Below are positions 10,246 through 22,400 of a stretch of DNA of 64,000 bases, one piece after another. Positions within the stretch are counted from its first letter, which is position 1, and each line of letters starts with the position of its first letter. The translations under genes and the position numbers were made by a program. Origin of the DNA: Fragilariopsis cylindrus CCMP1102 (Eukaryota; Bacillariophyta; Bacillariophyceae; Bacillariales; Bacillariaceae); NCBI GenBank assembly GCA_900095095.1, contig FMBT01000301.1, positions 584,820 through 648,819 on the forward strand, written 5' to 3'. The notes beneath the pieces were generated by a model. That model had not been told where the DNA came from and did not search any database. It was given only the letters and a program-made list of their open reading frames with translations.

Positions 10246-11763
10246 ATGGGTGGTAAACAGAAATTACGTTCAGACAAACGTCAACGTAATACAGCAGCAC
10301 CGAAGAAAAAATCTTTTGACCTAATAAAGGGGGATAAGCATGGCCTGCCTCGAGGTCGAGGCCTAAAAACTACGGTTTTGTTGGTGATCGTTGGGGTGCT
10401 TCATATTTCCTTTCAAATTCAAAGCGTGAGCAGTCTAGCGCTACTAGTAGGGATCCAAGATTTTTATGAACCAATAATAGCAATGGTGATTAACCAGCAA
10501 GCAACATCATTATTATCATTATCTGATTCCTATCCTATTCCTGATATTAAGGAGCTTGTCGAATCCAAGACAACAAGAACGTGTCCGCCAGGTTTGATGC
10601 CCATAACAAATACTCATTTTCCAACATCGGTGGTGCATCCTACTGGTCGAAAAATACCCAAGATTATACATATTACCAGCAGATATCGATGTGCAACACC
10701 AGCAGTTATCAATAATGTTGACAAATGGCGCTTTCAGAACCACTCTGTCTATTTCCATGATGATGAAGCTATTGATAAACTATTTACACATCCTTACACA
10801 CGAAGTCAGTTTCCAACCCTACGTGAAGGTCTGAAGTGTGTCACAAATGGTGCTACGAAAGCAGATCTTTGGAGATATCTTGTTGTCTACATGTATGGAG
10901 ACATCTACACAGACATTGATAACTCTCCTACTGGATTTAATGGAGAAACTATCCAAGAAACAGATGATGCTTTCTTTACTATTGAACAGCTCGGAATAAT
11001 GAGTCAATACTTTCTTGCATCATCAGTAGGCCATCCACTTATGGCAAAAATGTTGGAAGTAGGAGTAGAGCGTCTCAAAGCAACAGTGAATGTAATGGTA
11101 AATAATCCAGCTAAAGCCACAGGTCCAGGTATGTTAGTAATTATTACTCTATTTTGATATATATTTGATTCGAATCAATTCGATTCGAATCGTGTCGAGA
11201 GGGATTTCTACGTTTTCATATAGATTGTTTTCTTTTTCTCACTGACATAATTTTTTTGTTTCTTTTGCATTATTTTTTAGGGGCATGTAAAGTAGGATTT
11301 ATACATTTCATGGCAGAAGTTGGAGTGGAAACAAACGTAGGTCTCAATTTTTTGTTGTTGTATCATTGGTGATGATCGAGATAGGAGAACTTTCTGTATT
11401 CAGATGTGATGCTAAAATTGCTTTCCATTGTCTATTTTTTTGTATGATTAGGGATATATCGAAGCTGGTGTATACTTTGGTGCAAATAATCGTTCCGTGA
11501 CCGTCGTAGGAAAAAAACAAAGATCTCAGGATTTCGTCAACAGAAATGGACTCGGTGGTAACGACAAAGCAATTTACTACAAAGCGCTGGGTATTGCCCA
11601 CTTCAATGATTTGAGAAAGACATATCCCAGACAGGGGAGTATTTCCTGTATGGAGCATTTGAAAAGAACAAATGGAACGGATAAGGTTGCGAATTATCAC
11701 TACGTGGAAGAGCTTAAGGCATACAGAGAGGTTAACACGACGACGGTCGTCAACAAATTTTAG
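10246..11763 (+). CDS. GT32-type glycosyltransferase (OCH1-like), three exons
   Basis: Join 10246..11128, 11281..11336, 11452..11763, giving 416 residues. The introns were placed by hand: both have GT...AG ends and both joins keep the frame with family-like sequence across them. A basic N-terminus, one membrane anchor (about residues 42-62) and a lumenal catalytic part follow. IPKIIHIT and the block ending LWRYLVVYMYGDIYTDID match the glycosyltransferase-sugar DxD family (GT32), with D223-x-D225 as metal-binding pair. GT32 enzymes include the yeast Golgi mannosyltransferase Och1 and other sugar transferases, so the sugar is not certain. The protein probably acts in Golgi glycosylation. The first ATG is chosen because it begins the membrane-anchored frame. 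Confidence 0.8.
11129..11280 (+). other. Intron 1 of the GT32 gene
   Basis: 152 bp, donor GTATGT, acceptor TTTTTTAG after a T-rich tract, phase 1. Two adjacent palindromes (GATTCGAATC at about 11167 and again at about 11182) can fold. Confidence 0.8.
11337..11451 (+). other. Intron 2 of the GT32 gene
   Basis: 115 bp, donor GTAGGT, acceptor GATTAG, phase 0. Removing it joins ...GVETN to GYIEAGVYFGANN without a frame change. Confidence 0.75.
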
Positions 11764-11882
11764 TCCTTAAATCCGTGTTGCTGTTGTACAATATGTAGTA
11801 GCTAGTCGTTTATATAGTAGATTTAATTTAGTTTTTACCTTCATCTTTTCATTTTCATAAAATACTGTTGTTGCTGCTATTG

Positions 11883-13322
11883 CTATTGTTGCTGTTGCTG
11901 TAAAAGTAGTAGTTGTTGCTGTTGATGTTGTCGTTGTTGGTTTTTCTGGAATGTTTGTTTTTTTAATCTTTCCAATTTTGTACCACGATCTAATTCACGT
12001 TGTTCTCTTGCACTATCACGATCTAATTCACGTTGTTCTTTTTCGAATATATTTTGTTCTTTTCGTTTTGTTTTACGTATTTTATTTTGACTTTTAGAGG
12101 AATCAATTATATTCATATCACATCCATATATATTTTTATTCCATGGTCGACCATTAAAGTCTTTGTTGTTATATTGAATTTCATTTCTATAATATGCACA
12201 ATCCCCCGGTTGATTCCAATTAATTTTACGTTCTAGTTCACCAGAATGATATTTTATATTTTGTGAATTAAATGTAAAATCCAATTCAATTTTTGTTAAA
12301 TTATAATTTTCACACCATGGATAATCATAATGATGTGTTTGATTTTGTTGTTGATATTGTGTGACATTACAACCATGTAATCGTAATCTTTCATATTTAG
12401 ACATTTGATAACCACAACATCGTCTTAATATTTCATATTTCGACATGTAATTTTTCAGAAAAATAATTTCGTCAGCAGATAAATCAAATATATCTTGATA
12501 TAAATCAATTGTACATAAACTACAATTCAATAAGTCCTTATAAGTTTGTATCAAGACAATATTATTGGATGTCGATGAAGAGTACGAAGAAGAATCCTTA
12601 TTCTCACTAGTAGTAGTATTAGTAGTATTCTTTGATGATGAAATATCGTCGTCATCTTCGGCTTCACGAGATACAAATATTGCAACTTGTCGTCGTCTAT
12701 GTCTACTTTTATGTTGCTGTTGGTGCTGTTGGTGCTGTTCATTATCATGTTCATGGTCATCATTTATGGTCATATTCGTTGTTGTTGTCATATTAGTAAA
12801 TGTAGTTAATAATTTTTGAACCCATGATAATTTATGGGTCTTTACTACAAACCCATGTCGAATGGCAGTTTGAAAATAGTTAGTACCCAAATAGTTTTCA
12901 CTATTTGGACTACCTTTTGTTTTTTCTTTGTTTGTTTTACTTCGATAATTGGGATCTAAGGAATTCATATAATAATTTGGTTTTAATACTACGTCGTGTT
13001 GTTGTTGTTCTTGTTTACTTTTTAATTCAATAATTGCCATTAATAATTGAGATTGAAAGGTTGATCCGGATCGTACCGAACCATGTTGAACAATATAATA
13101 GGGTGGTTGTAATGGGAATACTATTAATTGCTCTTGCCGTTGAGACTGCTGTTTTTGATTTTGATTTTGATTTTGTTGCTGCTGGGGTATGCGTTCCGAT
13201 GATGACTCTGATGATGATGATTTAATAGCAACACGACGAAAAAGAATTATATTACTACCAATTGCAACAAATATTGCAGTAAGAAAAGTAAATATTATCT
13301 TCGTTTTTGTTGTCATCATCAT
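11883..13322 (-). CDS. Sulfotransferase-like type II membrane protein
   Basis: A 479-residue protein. An N-terminal hydrophobic anchor (about residues 8-28) is followed by a Ser/Gln-rich stem. At about 78-92, QHGSVRSGSTFQSQLL resembles the PAPS-binding P-loop of sulfotransferases (SxRSGST), and about 80 residues later FVVKTHKL resembles the next conserved strand. IFVSRE after an expanded acidic and His/Gln insert could be the 3'-phosphate-binding strand. Asn-x-Ser/Thr sites suit a Golgi lumenal protein. The C-terminus has repeated RELDR units and poly-Gln. The low-complexity inserts in the fold are unusual, and the substrate is unknown. Class is likely but not secure. Confidence 0.6.
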   Translation of the reverse strand: MMMTTKTKIIFTFLTAIFVAIGSNIILFRRVAIKSSSSESSSERIPQQQQNQNQNQKQQSQRQEQLIVFPLQPPYYIVQHGSVRSGSTFQSQLLMAIIELKSKQEQQQHDVVLKPNYYMNSLDPNYRSKTNKEKTKGSPNSENYLGTNYFQTAIRHGFVVKTHKLSWVQKLLTTFTNMTTTTNMTINDDHEHDNEQHQQHQQQHKSRHRRRQVAIFVSREAEDDDDISSSKNTTNTTTSENKDSSSYSSSTSNNIVLIQTYKDLLNCSLCTIDLYQDIFDLSADEIIFLKNYMSKYEILRRCCGYQMSKYERLRLHGCNVTQYQQQNQTHHYDYPWCENYNLTKIELDFTFNSQNIKYHSGELERKINWNQPGDCAYYRNEIQYNNKDFNGRPWNKNIYGCDMNIIDSSKSQNKIRKTKRKEQNIFEKEQRELDRDSAREQRELDRGTKLERLKKQTFQKNQQRQHQQQQLLLLQQQQQ

Positions 13323-15441
13323 TGACGTCGTTTTTGACGTGGACGTTGACGTTGCTGACGCTGGCTTAGTCTTAGTGTTGACGTTGTTGACAGTTTCTTT
13401 GTCTTAGTCTTGGGGTTGATTTTCGTCTTTGTCTTTAGTACCGCTACCGCTAACGTTGCTGTTGCTGTTGCTGTTGCTATTATCAAAGTCGAAGTCGAAC
13501 CTTCATTAACAGTACAAACATTTATGAATTCCTGAACACAACCGATGATGCATTCTTTTTCTTCTTCTTCGCTGTTGTCGTTCTATCTCTGTCTCTCTGT
13601 CTCTCTCGCTCTCTTCTTTGCTCTTGCTCTTTTTCAGATAACGATAACGATCACGATAACGATCACGATAACGATAACGATAATAGATTTTATTGGGAAG
13701 GATAGTGGTGGTGGATACGTTGCCGCTCAGCCAGGAGGCCCAATGTACTGTAAGAAGGTGCTGTATGTTTCCGTGATCCTTTTGTTTGTTTGCGGTTTCC
13801 CGAAGGCCCCAACTAGAAGATATTGGAGGATTCGAGGAGAGGCTGCAAAAATGTGCCATAAAACAATCGCGTCAAAAGATGAGTCCCGGGACAAAAACAA
13901 AGTGCAAAAAAGAAGGAACCTTCCTCTTTTTTCATCACGAATCAATCAATCAATCATGATTCTTAGTAGTAACAATTGAAATGAAGAATTATAATTTTTC
14001 ATCGATACATAACAATGGGAAACATATAGACAAACCTCCCAGGTTGGATATCGATCTGTTTAATAGAAACTTAAGATAATATGTTCGGTTAAAAAGGGAG
14101 GAAGAGAGGGTGCAATATAATTCGGTCTGGTGGTGCGGTGAGGCGGGGTTATGCTGTGAAGATGCAACGACTGAAGATGACGTCGAAATTGGCGACAGAG
14201 TCAATCCTCTATCTCGTGTTTTCACACAATAGGTCATGATAAGCTGCAACGCCATACTATGAGACTATTGTGCTTCCAACATAAATCGAGGACACTCTCT
14301 CGATCACCGCATTCATGATCTCAACCTGAGACCATTGCATCACATGTGTAACACATGACGGCTGTTAACAATCAATAAGCCTTATTCTGTTCCGTATTAT
14401 CAAGAACCTGATCATCTTTTCCTTCACCTTCTTTCCTCAATACTGCACCCGCCTCAAGAGGTGTTACAGGATTAACCTTAGTACTTCCCCTAATCGTATT
14501 CATCTTCAAATCGTTGAATCTCGACAGACTGCATCATCGTCATAGATCTACTATCTAGTAGGACAAATGATATCCAACGCCGGTAGGAAATTCTCCCTCT
14601 TTTCTTTTTTAAATAGTGAAAGGAAATAAATACACTACTATACAGCTTTAAAAATTGAAAATAGAAGTGAAATTTCATGAAATAATTTTTTTGCAAAAAG
14701 TAAACTCAACGATGATTATAAATTCAAACGTAATAGCAATAAAGTAAGGTCGAATATTAATGTAAATTATATCACCTTAATCAATAAATGATATATCGAA
14801 CCACAGATTTGAACTGTTTTTAGTAAACTAGTAGAGAGAGAATACAATTTCCTCGATTTGGAGTCTTACTACTATCGATTATTACTATTACTATTATCAC
14901 GACGACGGACACAAAGGGTATTTCGAACTCAATCGTGACTGCATGCTGGTCTAGTAACAACTGAACAACATACTGTGTAGACAACGATATCGACATATAT
15001 CGACATCGACGTCGAAGGTGAAAACAAAGTCAACGATACGGACAACGACAAAAAAAGCACAACAGTAAGAAGCATTATATTCCTGATCGTTTACTGTTTG
15101 AATAGTATTACTATTAGAAGAAATGTAGAGACTATTCTTACTTCTAAAATGACCTCCATGCGTTGATGCGTCATTGTTTCATTTATCTTTCTTGAACTAC
15201 AACTATTACCAGTAATTCCTAATGATTGGGTCATTACTACTATTATCATCATTATTTGCATCGCCATCAACGTAATGAGTGTAATTATCTTCATCTTTTT
15301 GTTGACGTCGTCGTTGTCGTCGATTTCGATGTCATCTCCAACATTAAATCAACTACCTTTATATTTACTAATATTACTATTATTACTATTATAGTTGTTG
15401 TTGTAGCTAACAATACATCTCTACTAGCAAACTTGGACGGT
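13323..15441. other. Long intergenic region rich in simple repeats
   Basis: About 2.1 kb. GTTGAC/GTTGCT hexamer and triplet runs lie at 13340-13490 and a (CGATAA/CGATCA)n array at about 13637-13684. Frames across these arrays on both strands are low-complexity translations and not credible genes. From 14000 to 15441 I see no gene. Confidence 0.5.
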
Positions 15442-16659
15442 TTAACATGCAATTTCTACTACTGCTCCATCGTCTTTGATATTGGTGTTATTGTTGTTGT
15501 TGCTGTTGCCGTTGTCATTACCACCATCGCATATATTTACATCATCATTATTATTGTTGCTGTTATTAGTATTATTATTATTATCATCATTGTTTCTCAC
15601 AATATGAGGGGGTGGTGTGACACCTGTACTGGCACCGTTACCAGTATTTTGATTCACTCCTCGAACTGTTGTTGTTCCTCCACCTATCATTACCACATTT
15701 TCTGGAAGATGACCATGTTGATGTTCATACCATACATAATACATTCGTGGAAAAATTATAAAACCAATTGTTGAAATAGAAATTGCGGCATAATTAGTAG
15801 CATATGCCAGTATACTTGTTTTACCATTATTGAATGCAGTAGACAAACAAATAGGGGTAATAATTAATTGGAAAACTACCAGCCCTAAGATTCTTTTACT
15901 GTCCCCAAGCGCCTGGTTTATATTCCTAATTTTACATGCCAAAATACTAAGAACAAGTTGAACAATTGAAATAAGTGCCCACAATGCAGATAAAATTTCG
16001 GCCGTTGGTGATACCGAAGTCATAGTTGGATAAGTTGCACAATATCCACTGGTTGTATTCGTATCTGTATTCATATCTAGATATTCGGCCACGACATATT
16101 TTGATGATCCTGTAGCACTCCATGCGATCAGTAGACTAACTGTTAATGAAAGTATAAGGATGAAAGGCCACAAAACATGCCTGGGAAGGATCTTGAGTCC
16201 ACGTCGTAAAGGTTGTTGTGTGATCTTCATAATTCGATATATCTTACACAATAATACTGTGTAAATCACGATATAGCCTAGGAAACAAAGCCAGACTGCA
16301 AAATTGCAGCACACATTTAATATTATTCCAGTCTTTGAATCTTCGGTAATAATTCCATTTTCACCCATGCTCAGAAAGGTAAACACTACCCCAAATACTA
16401 TTCCTATCTGTGGTAGTAATGCACCAAAGCAAAGATTGTACAGGAATGTAGGTTGTCCCATTGCAACAATGGGTTTATTTTGGTAGTAAAACACAAAAGC
16501 CCATGATCCGACAGAGCATATAATTGCTGCCACAATCAGAATAATGCAGATCAAAAAGATCCAAACATACTCTACAGATGATGACATTTGTATATAATAT
16601 GATGTTGCGTTATATTGTGTGCCGTTTATTTCCCTGTCGTCCGAACCGTCACAATACAA
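15442..16659 (-). CDS. Class C (GABA-B-like) seven-transmembrane receptor without ligand domain
   Basis: A 405-residue protein with seven hydrophobic segments at about 30-59, 70-98, 112-138, 163-183, 222-245, 259-278 and 287-306. The third segment and following loop (LLCKIYRIMKI) match the TM3-loop2 pattern of metabotropic GABA-B receptors, and TM7 ends FIIFPRMYYVWYE. Cysteines at the top of TM3 and in the loop before TM5 (GYCATYP) could form the usual disulfide. The N-terminus is only about 28 residues, so the Venus-flytrap domain of animal receptors is missing. The tail is Asn/Asp-rich. Probably a plasma-membrane G-protein-coupled receptor; its ligand is unknown. Confidence 0.7.
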   Translation of the reverse strand: MYCDGSDDREINGTQYNATSYYIQMSSSVEYVWIFLICIILIVAAIICSVGSWAFVFYYQNKPIVAMGQPTFLYNLCFGALLPQIGIVFGVVFTFLSMGENGIITEDSKTGIILNVCCNFAVWLCFLGYIVIYTVLLCKIYRIMKITQQPLRRGLKILPRHVLWPFILILSLTVSLLIAWSATGSSKYVVAEYLDMNTDTNTTSGYCATYPTMTSVSPTAEILSALWALISIVQLVLSILACKIRNINQALGDSKRILGLVVFQLIITPICLSTAFNNGKTSILAYATNYAAISISTIGFIIFPRMYYVWYEHQHGHLPENVVMIGGGTTTVRGVNQNTGNGASTGVTPPPHIVRNNDDNNNNTNNSNNNNDDVNICDGGNDNGNSNNNNNTNIKDDGAVVEIAC

Positions 16660-19485
16660 TAATGTTCTACCGATACGCGTATTTATCTCTCTCTCCCTCT
16701 AGTAAATACAGCGCTTTATTTCTTCACTCTACCTCGCTCTTCACTCTTCGCTCCAATGCCTGGACACGACGGCACTACTTCAGATATTTTGTAGACGTAT
16801 GTTTGGGACGTTGCAATCTTTTTCCGTTTGAGTACTCTTGCTTGTGTGTGTACCTGCTGGGTGTGTTTGTGTGTTTAATTTAGCAGTACTAGCATCATTA
16901 TGTGGTGTATCATGTATCTATCTTACTTACAGTATCAGACTTCGCTTCTGTTCTGTAGAATCCCATACGAACCTTGCCGGAGCGCAAAAATGCACTTTAG
17001 AGCGTGCACGTGAAATCTTTAATTATGACAGTACACTTTCGCATGCACGTGGCAGGCAGGCTCATAATAAGCATTGTCCTAAGTAAGCGTTTCGGGAATA
17101 TAGGAGGGCGACAAAAAGGGCAAATAAGCCTACAGGAAATCATGTAGAACCTGGAACTGAAATTACAGGCACTTTTTACTTGTACATTTTCTTGTCCCAA
17201 AGCAGAAAGACTATGATCAGAAGAAAAGAAATAAATTATTGAATTTCATTGAATTATATAAGCAAACTATTTTTTATTCAAATGCTATCAGTTATCGTAC
17301 AATTCATACCAATACTTTCATCAAGTAGTAGGTGGTGAGGGTACAGTTGTAATAGTAGTACTGTGTGTATTCAAAAATTATTGATTAGGAGTAGTAGTGC
17401 CACTTTTGAGCCTGGATAAATTCTCTATTGAGTCTGCATTGGACATAAAGATATCCTGATTTCTCTTCTCACCAGCTAATATGCCTTTGCCAAATTTAAC
17501 ATCTATTTTTGCCATAGTTTTGTAATTGTTGAGTTTACCAGAGCCCCCTGCGCGCTGGCATCCTCACTTTACTAGCCTCCTGGTACCCGTTACTAAAACA
17601 TACCTCACATCAATTACAGCAATACAAACTAGATACAGTAGCTCATAATAATTGATAACACCAGTTTAACAATGGACTTCACTACCTTTAGCCTAGCTTA
17701 ACAGTAATATGATTTTGAAACAGCAACTAGGGCTGCTTCATTTCCCTTTCCAGTTGGAAATGCTTCAAATTGATCAATTTGTAGAGACAAAAAAGAATTG
17801 ATATCTTGATACATAATTGTATTCTGTGGAACGCTAATCTGATTAAGAAATAATATTCAAAAGATCCAAAAATAATTATGAGCATTACTTGAATTATTGC
17901 TTGCACAGCATAACTACTTGTCGCACATGACTGGGTTAGTCCCGGCTTTATTTGGGTAAGTGGTGTGCTAGCAACTCAATAATAAGTACTGCTTATATAT
18001 TAGTAGGACACCCAGGATATAATCAAAAGGACCAGTTTTAAAACAAAAATTCTGATCCTAAGTCCCACTACTACTACTACTCACCAAGTCTTGCCCTCCA
18101 ATCTGTGCAAATACACAGGGTTTCAGAGATGCAGTCATTCCTAATGTCATCATACAATGTGGACACTGCCTAAACAAAGGTGAGTAGCAGCAGTCAAAAC
18201 AAACAAGCACATGAAGTCCTAGCTTTACCACCACTTATATTATTGCACATGCTTACTATGTATTTACATTGGACCTGAGTTCAAGATGCTATTTTAGGTG
18301 TGCCTGTGTGTTCACTGTGCAAGCTTATACATACCTGTAGGCAATAATGATAATAATGATAATTATAATAATAGTGATAATGATGGAATATGCATGTTTA
18401 CAAACAAGATGGTACCTTAATGATACAGGTAGCATTTCTGCAAAGCTTTTGTGCTTTTTTAAGTTCTTCCTTTATTGTTGTTGATTAGATTACATTAGAT
18501 TAGATTAGACTAGACTTGACTTGTTTCAACTTACTTGGATCACTTGTCCTTGCTGTATTGTGTAGGCCAATGAAAATTCTATTTGCCAGAGGATAGTGTA
18601 GTACAGTGCTGGCATGGTATGCTGGACCAATGTCTAGTCTGTCCACTCTACTCCATATCTTCCCATGATGGATTCAATGCCATTCTACTGTACTCAAAAA
18701 ATCCAAATAACTTATTGACTTGTATTATGCATTGATTTTAATTGTTGCTTGCGCAGTAGTATAACTCATCGCATCATTTAGGATACACTAACTTTTATGG
18801 CTATGTATCAATTATATAATACACTATTGAAATAAGACCTATTTACGCGACGCGATGGGATCACACCCCGTACAAGAAACAATGTACTTAGTACTGTTAC
18901 ATTGTACCGTTAGTGAAGGGTCGTGATATGGCTGAGTAAGTCATATTATTATTATGTGTGAGCTCTTAAAAAGTCTTTGTTGTCAATTATGGTAGCGTGT
19001 TGATATTTTTGTGAAGCATAGATGAATTATCCATTATGACCGGTAGTCTTAGGGCTATAATAAAATGATGTAAACACTTAATTGATTATGTCTCATTCTC
19101 TTTTTGTGCTTGATCGTGCTTTTTCGTTCAATCATGATGAATTCGTCCAAAAATTCGAAAATATAACAGTATGTATTATTTTTTAAGTCACAAAAATTGC
19201 CATCCCATCAAGACACGTAAAACATACCCTACTTGATACTGTCACCGTAGGCCCTACAGTACCTCGATTTTAAAAAAATAACAATAAAAAAAAGCATTGT
19301 GATCGCTTTCAAAGCGCTACTAAAATATAATACTGTACCGTAAGCGACAGCAACAGACAAACACAAACACATTCAAAGCAACAGCAACAGCAACAGCAAC
19401 CCCGACAACAAGAGCAAACACGATCAATAAGAGCTAGAGAGGGAATAAGAAGAGAGAGAGAAAGAAAGAGAGAGAGAGAGAAGAT
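16660..19485. other. Long intergenic region
   Basis: About 2.8 kb. No frame with protein-like content, no recognisable tRNA and no retroelement coding were seen. An AATAATGAT-type AT-rich repeat lies at about 18345-18385. The last 100 bases hold AGC/CAA and GAGA tracts just upstream of the convertase start. Confidence 0.45.
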
Positions 19486-22400
19486 ATGAAATTGTTTTTG
19501 TTTTCGTTGATAGGAATTCAAGCTGTTCAAGCTGTTCAAGATCAATCACAGCAGCAGCAGTCACAGTCACAGCAGTCGTCACCTTTCCTTCGTAGTAATA
19601 ATAACAACGACGCTTCGTCGCTACGCGTTTTACAGAAGAAAAAAGAAGTAGATTATACCTGTTATCCAGGATTAGATTATAGTGGTGAAAATAAATGTCC
19701 CACAATCCAAGATGGGAAATGTGATAATCCAAATCATGATGGAAACGAAGAATTATGTTTGAATCAAGATTGTATTGATTGTAATTTTTATTGTCAAAGT
19801 TTTAGTGCGGATTGTTATGGATGCTTGAATGCTGTTGGGTGTTATTATTGTGAAGGTGACGCGACCTGTAACAACTCTAATTTATATCAAAGTTCCAATA
19901 AAGCATTAACATGTACCACACCCGAAGATTTCTTCTTGGGTGGATTAGGTGATTCCGAAACGAAATGTATACCAAAAACAGCCTCCACACAAGATCCACT
20001 ATCGGGTGCGAATGAATGGTTATTTAATATGATTAATATACAATATGTCTGGAATACTCTCAAATATACAGGAAAAGGTATTGTTGTACGTATTAATGAT
20101 GATGGTGTCGATATTAATAATAAAGAATTTGAAGGCAATAATAAATTTGATGAAAAAAATAGTTGTAAATCATTTGAACCAAATGTGGATGATTTAGATG
20201 GACATGGTACCAGTGTGGCAGGAATTGTACTGGGGAATGCCAATAATGATTTTTGCTCGGCAGGGATTGCCTATGATTCCACATTTTCAGCCTGTAATTT
20301 TTTTGCCAAAGACGTACCATATTCATCCCTAGCCTATAAAGTGAATACGTTCGATATCTCACAAAATTCGATTGGTTCACCAGCCTGTAGTGCCGGTCAA
20401 CTGACACAGGGTAATAATATGGATATTGATAGTAGATTATTACAATCAGTAGCAGCAACTGAATGTCCATTTACAGTTGCTATTGATACACCACAATATG
20501 AAGATCCATGTGATCCATCATGTGATTATAATAGTCCTTTTTCAATCGAATGTGAAAATGCTATCTATAATCATTGTAAAGCAAATTATCGAATTGATGC
20601 AATTGCCTGTGCCGATTTTAATGATTTAATTTTAGGAAGTGGTAATCAATGTAATTATGATAAATTACCAAAATCAGCAATTGATGCATTAGCAACAGGT
20701 GTAACAGAAGGAAGGAATGGAAAAGGAATTGTATTTGTATTTGCATCTGGTAATAAATTTTATGAAGGTGAAGATATTAATATGTCTGGATGGACCAATA
20801 GTCGTTATACAATCACGGTTGGTGCTGTTGGTAAAGATGGAAAACATACTGATTATTCAACACGTAAGTAGTTATATAGTTATATATTGTATATAAACGA
20901 TTTAACGTTTAAGAATAAATAATTGCAACAACCTAAGAAACAAACGTTTTACAAAGAAACAAACGTTATCTCGGTGATGTTTATTTCTTTCCGTTCCGTT
21001 CCGTTCCGTTCCGTTTCATATTTCAATCATCTAACATACATTCTTTTTTCTTCTTTTCTTTTCTTAAATATATAATAGCTGGTGCTGCACTTATGGTAAC
21101 AGGTCCAGCTGGTGATTTTAATGATGTTGGTCATATTATAACAGCAGGATTAGGTGGCACTTGTGCTAATAGTGGTAGTGGAACATCCTTTTCTTGTCCG
21201 GTCGTTTCTGGTGTTATTGCATTAATGTTAGAAGCACGAGGTGAACTAACATGGAGAGACGTACAGGGTATAATTGCCAGCACATCTAAAAAAGTGAAGG
21301 ATTCAGAAGATAAGTCGGCACAAACTAATATTGCTGGTGTATGGCATAGTGATTGGTACGGATTCGGGATTATTGATGCTAAAAAAGCTGTTAACACTGC
21401 ATTGAAGTGGGACTTATGGTCACCAGAAGAACAAGCTATGGGTATTTCGGATGATGAAGATAAACCAATTCCAAATAATGGGATTGAATTTGTTTCTGAA
21501 TTAACAGTCGGATCGGAATATAAAGGTTTTATTTCAGAATCAGTCGTCGTCTTGTTGGACTTACAACATTATAGTCGTGGTGATTTAAAAGTAACATTGA
21601 TATCACCAAAGGGGACACAATCAGTTCTTCATGCCGGAAAACGTCCAGAAGCTACACAAACAAAAGGTGATCAACGCTGGAAGCTCATGACGGTACGCAC
21701 ATGGGGGGAAGATCCTACTGGCATTTGGAAATTGAAACTTCAAGATCTTGTTGTTGACATTGACTCTACTACTGCTGATAGCGTAAATGGTTTCAAAAAT
21801 TGGAAACTAACAGCATATGGTAGGTCAGACGATGTTGTTGTCCCCACCGATGCACCAACGAAGGCGACATTAAGTCCAACAAAAGAAACTGCGGTCCCCA
21901 CCGTTGCACCAACGAAGGCGACATTAAGTCCAACAAAGGCTACTGCGGTCCCCACCGATGCACCCACGAAGGCGACATTAAGTCCAACATCAAGCCCAAC
22001 GAAGACTCCTGTTATTGATCCTACAATGCCACCTACAATTCCACCAACAACATCACCTACAATGACACCAACAACTTCTCCTACGTTGTCACCTACATCA
22101 CCTCCGACAACACCTCCTACGTTGTCACCTACAACACCTCCTACGTTGACACCAACAATGCCCCCGACAACATCCCCTACAGCACGCCCTACATTTTTCG
22201 CTTTATTACGTCCCAGTGTCGTACGTCCAACTGATCCACAACCCAGTGCTAATGTAAGGATACCTATACTAGGCTCCGTAACTGCTCCTAGACCAGATCC
22301 GATGTCAGGTTCCGTACCAGCTTCTGTACCAGCTCCTAGAACAGTTCCCGTACCAGCTTTCGTACCAGCTCCCGTGCCAGCCCCGGTATCTTCATTAGCT

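Noticed and set aside
13506-13979. Overlapping frames on both strands (117 and 144 codons)
   Set aside because: Both run through a CGATAA/CGATCA repeat that opens frames by itself; the rest has no domain or coding-like content.
15226-15774. 182-codon plus-strand frame overlapping the receptor tail
   Set aside because: Ile/Val-rich translation of ATT/GTT repeats opposite the Asn-rich receptor tail.
16660-19485. Search for tRNA genes in the long gap
   Set aside because: No T-loop GGTTCGA-type box with a matching acceptor stem was found by eye.
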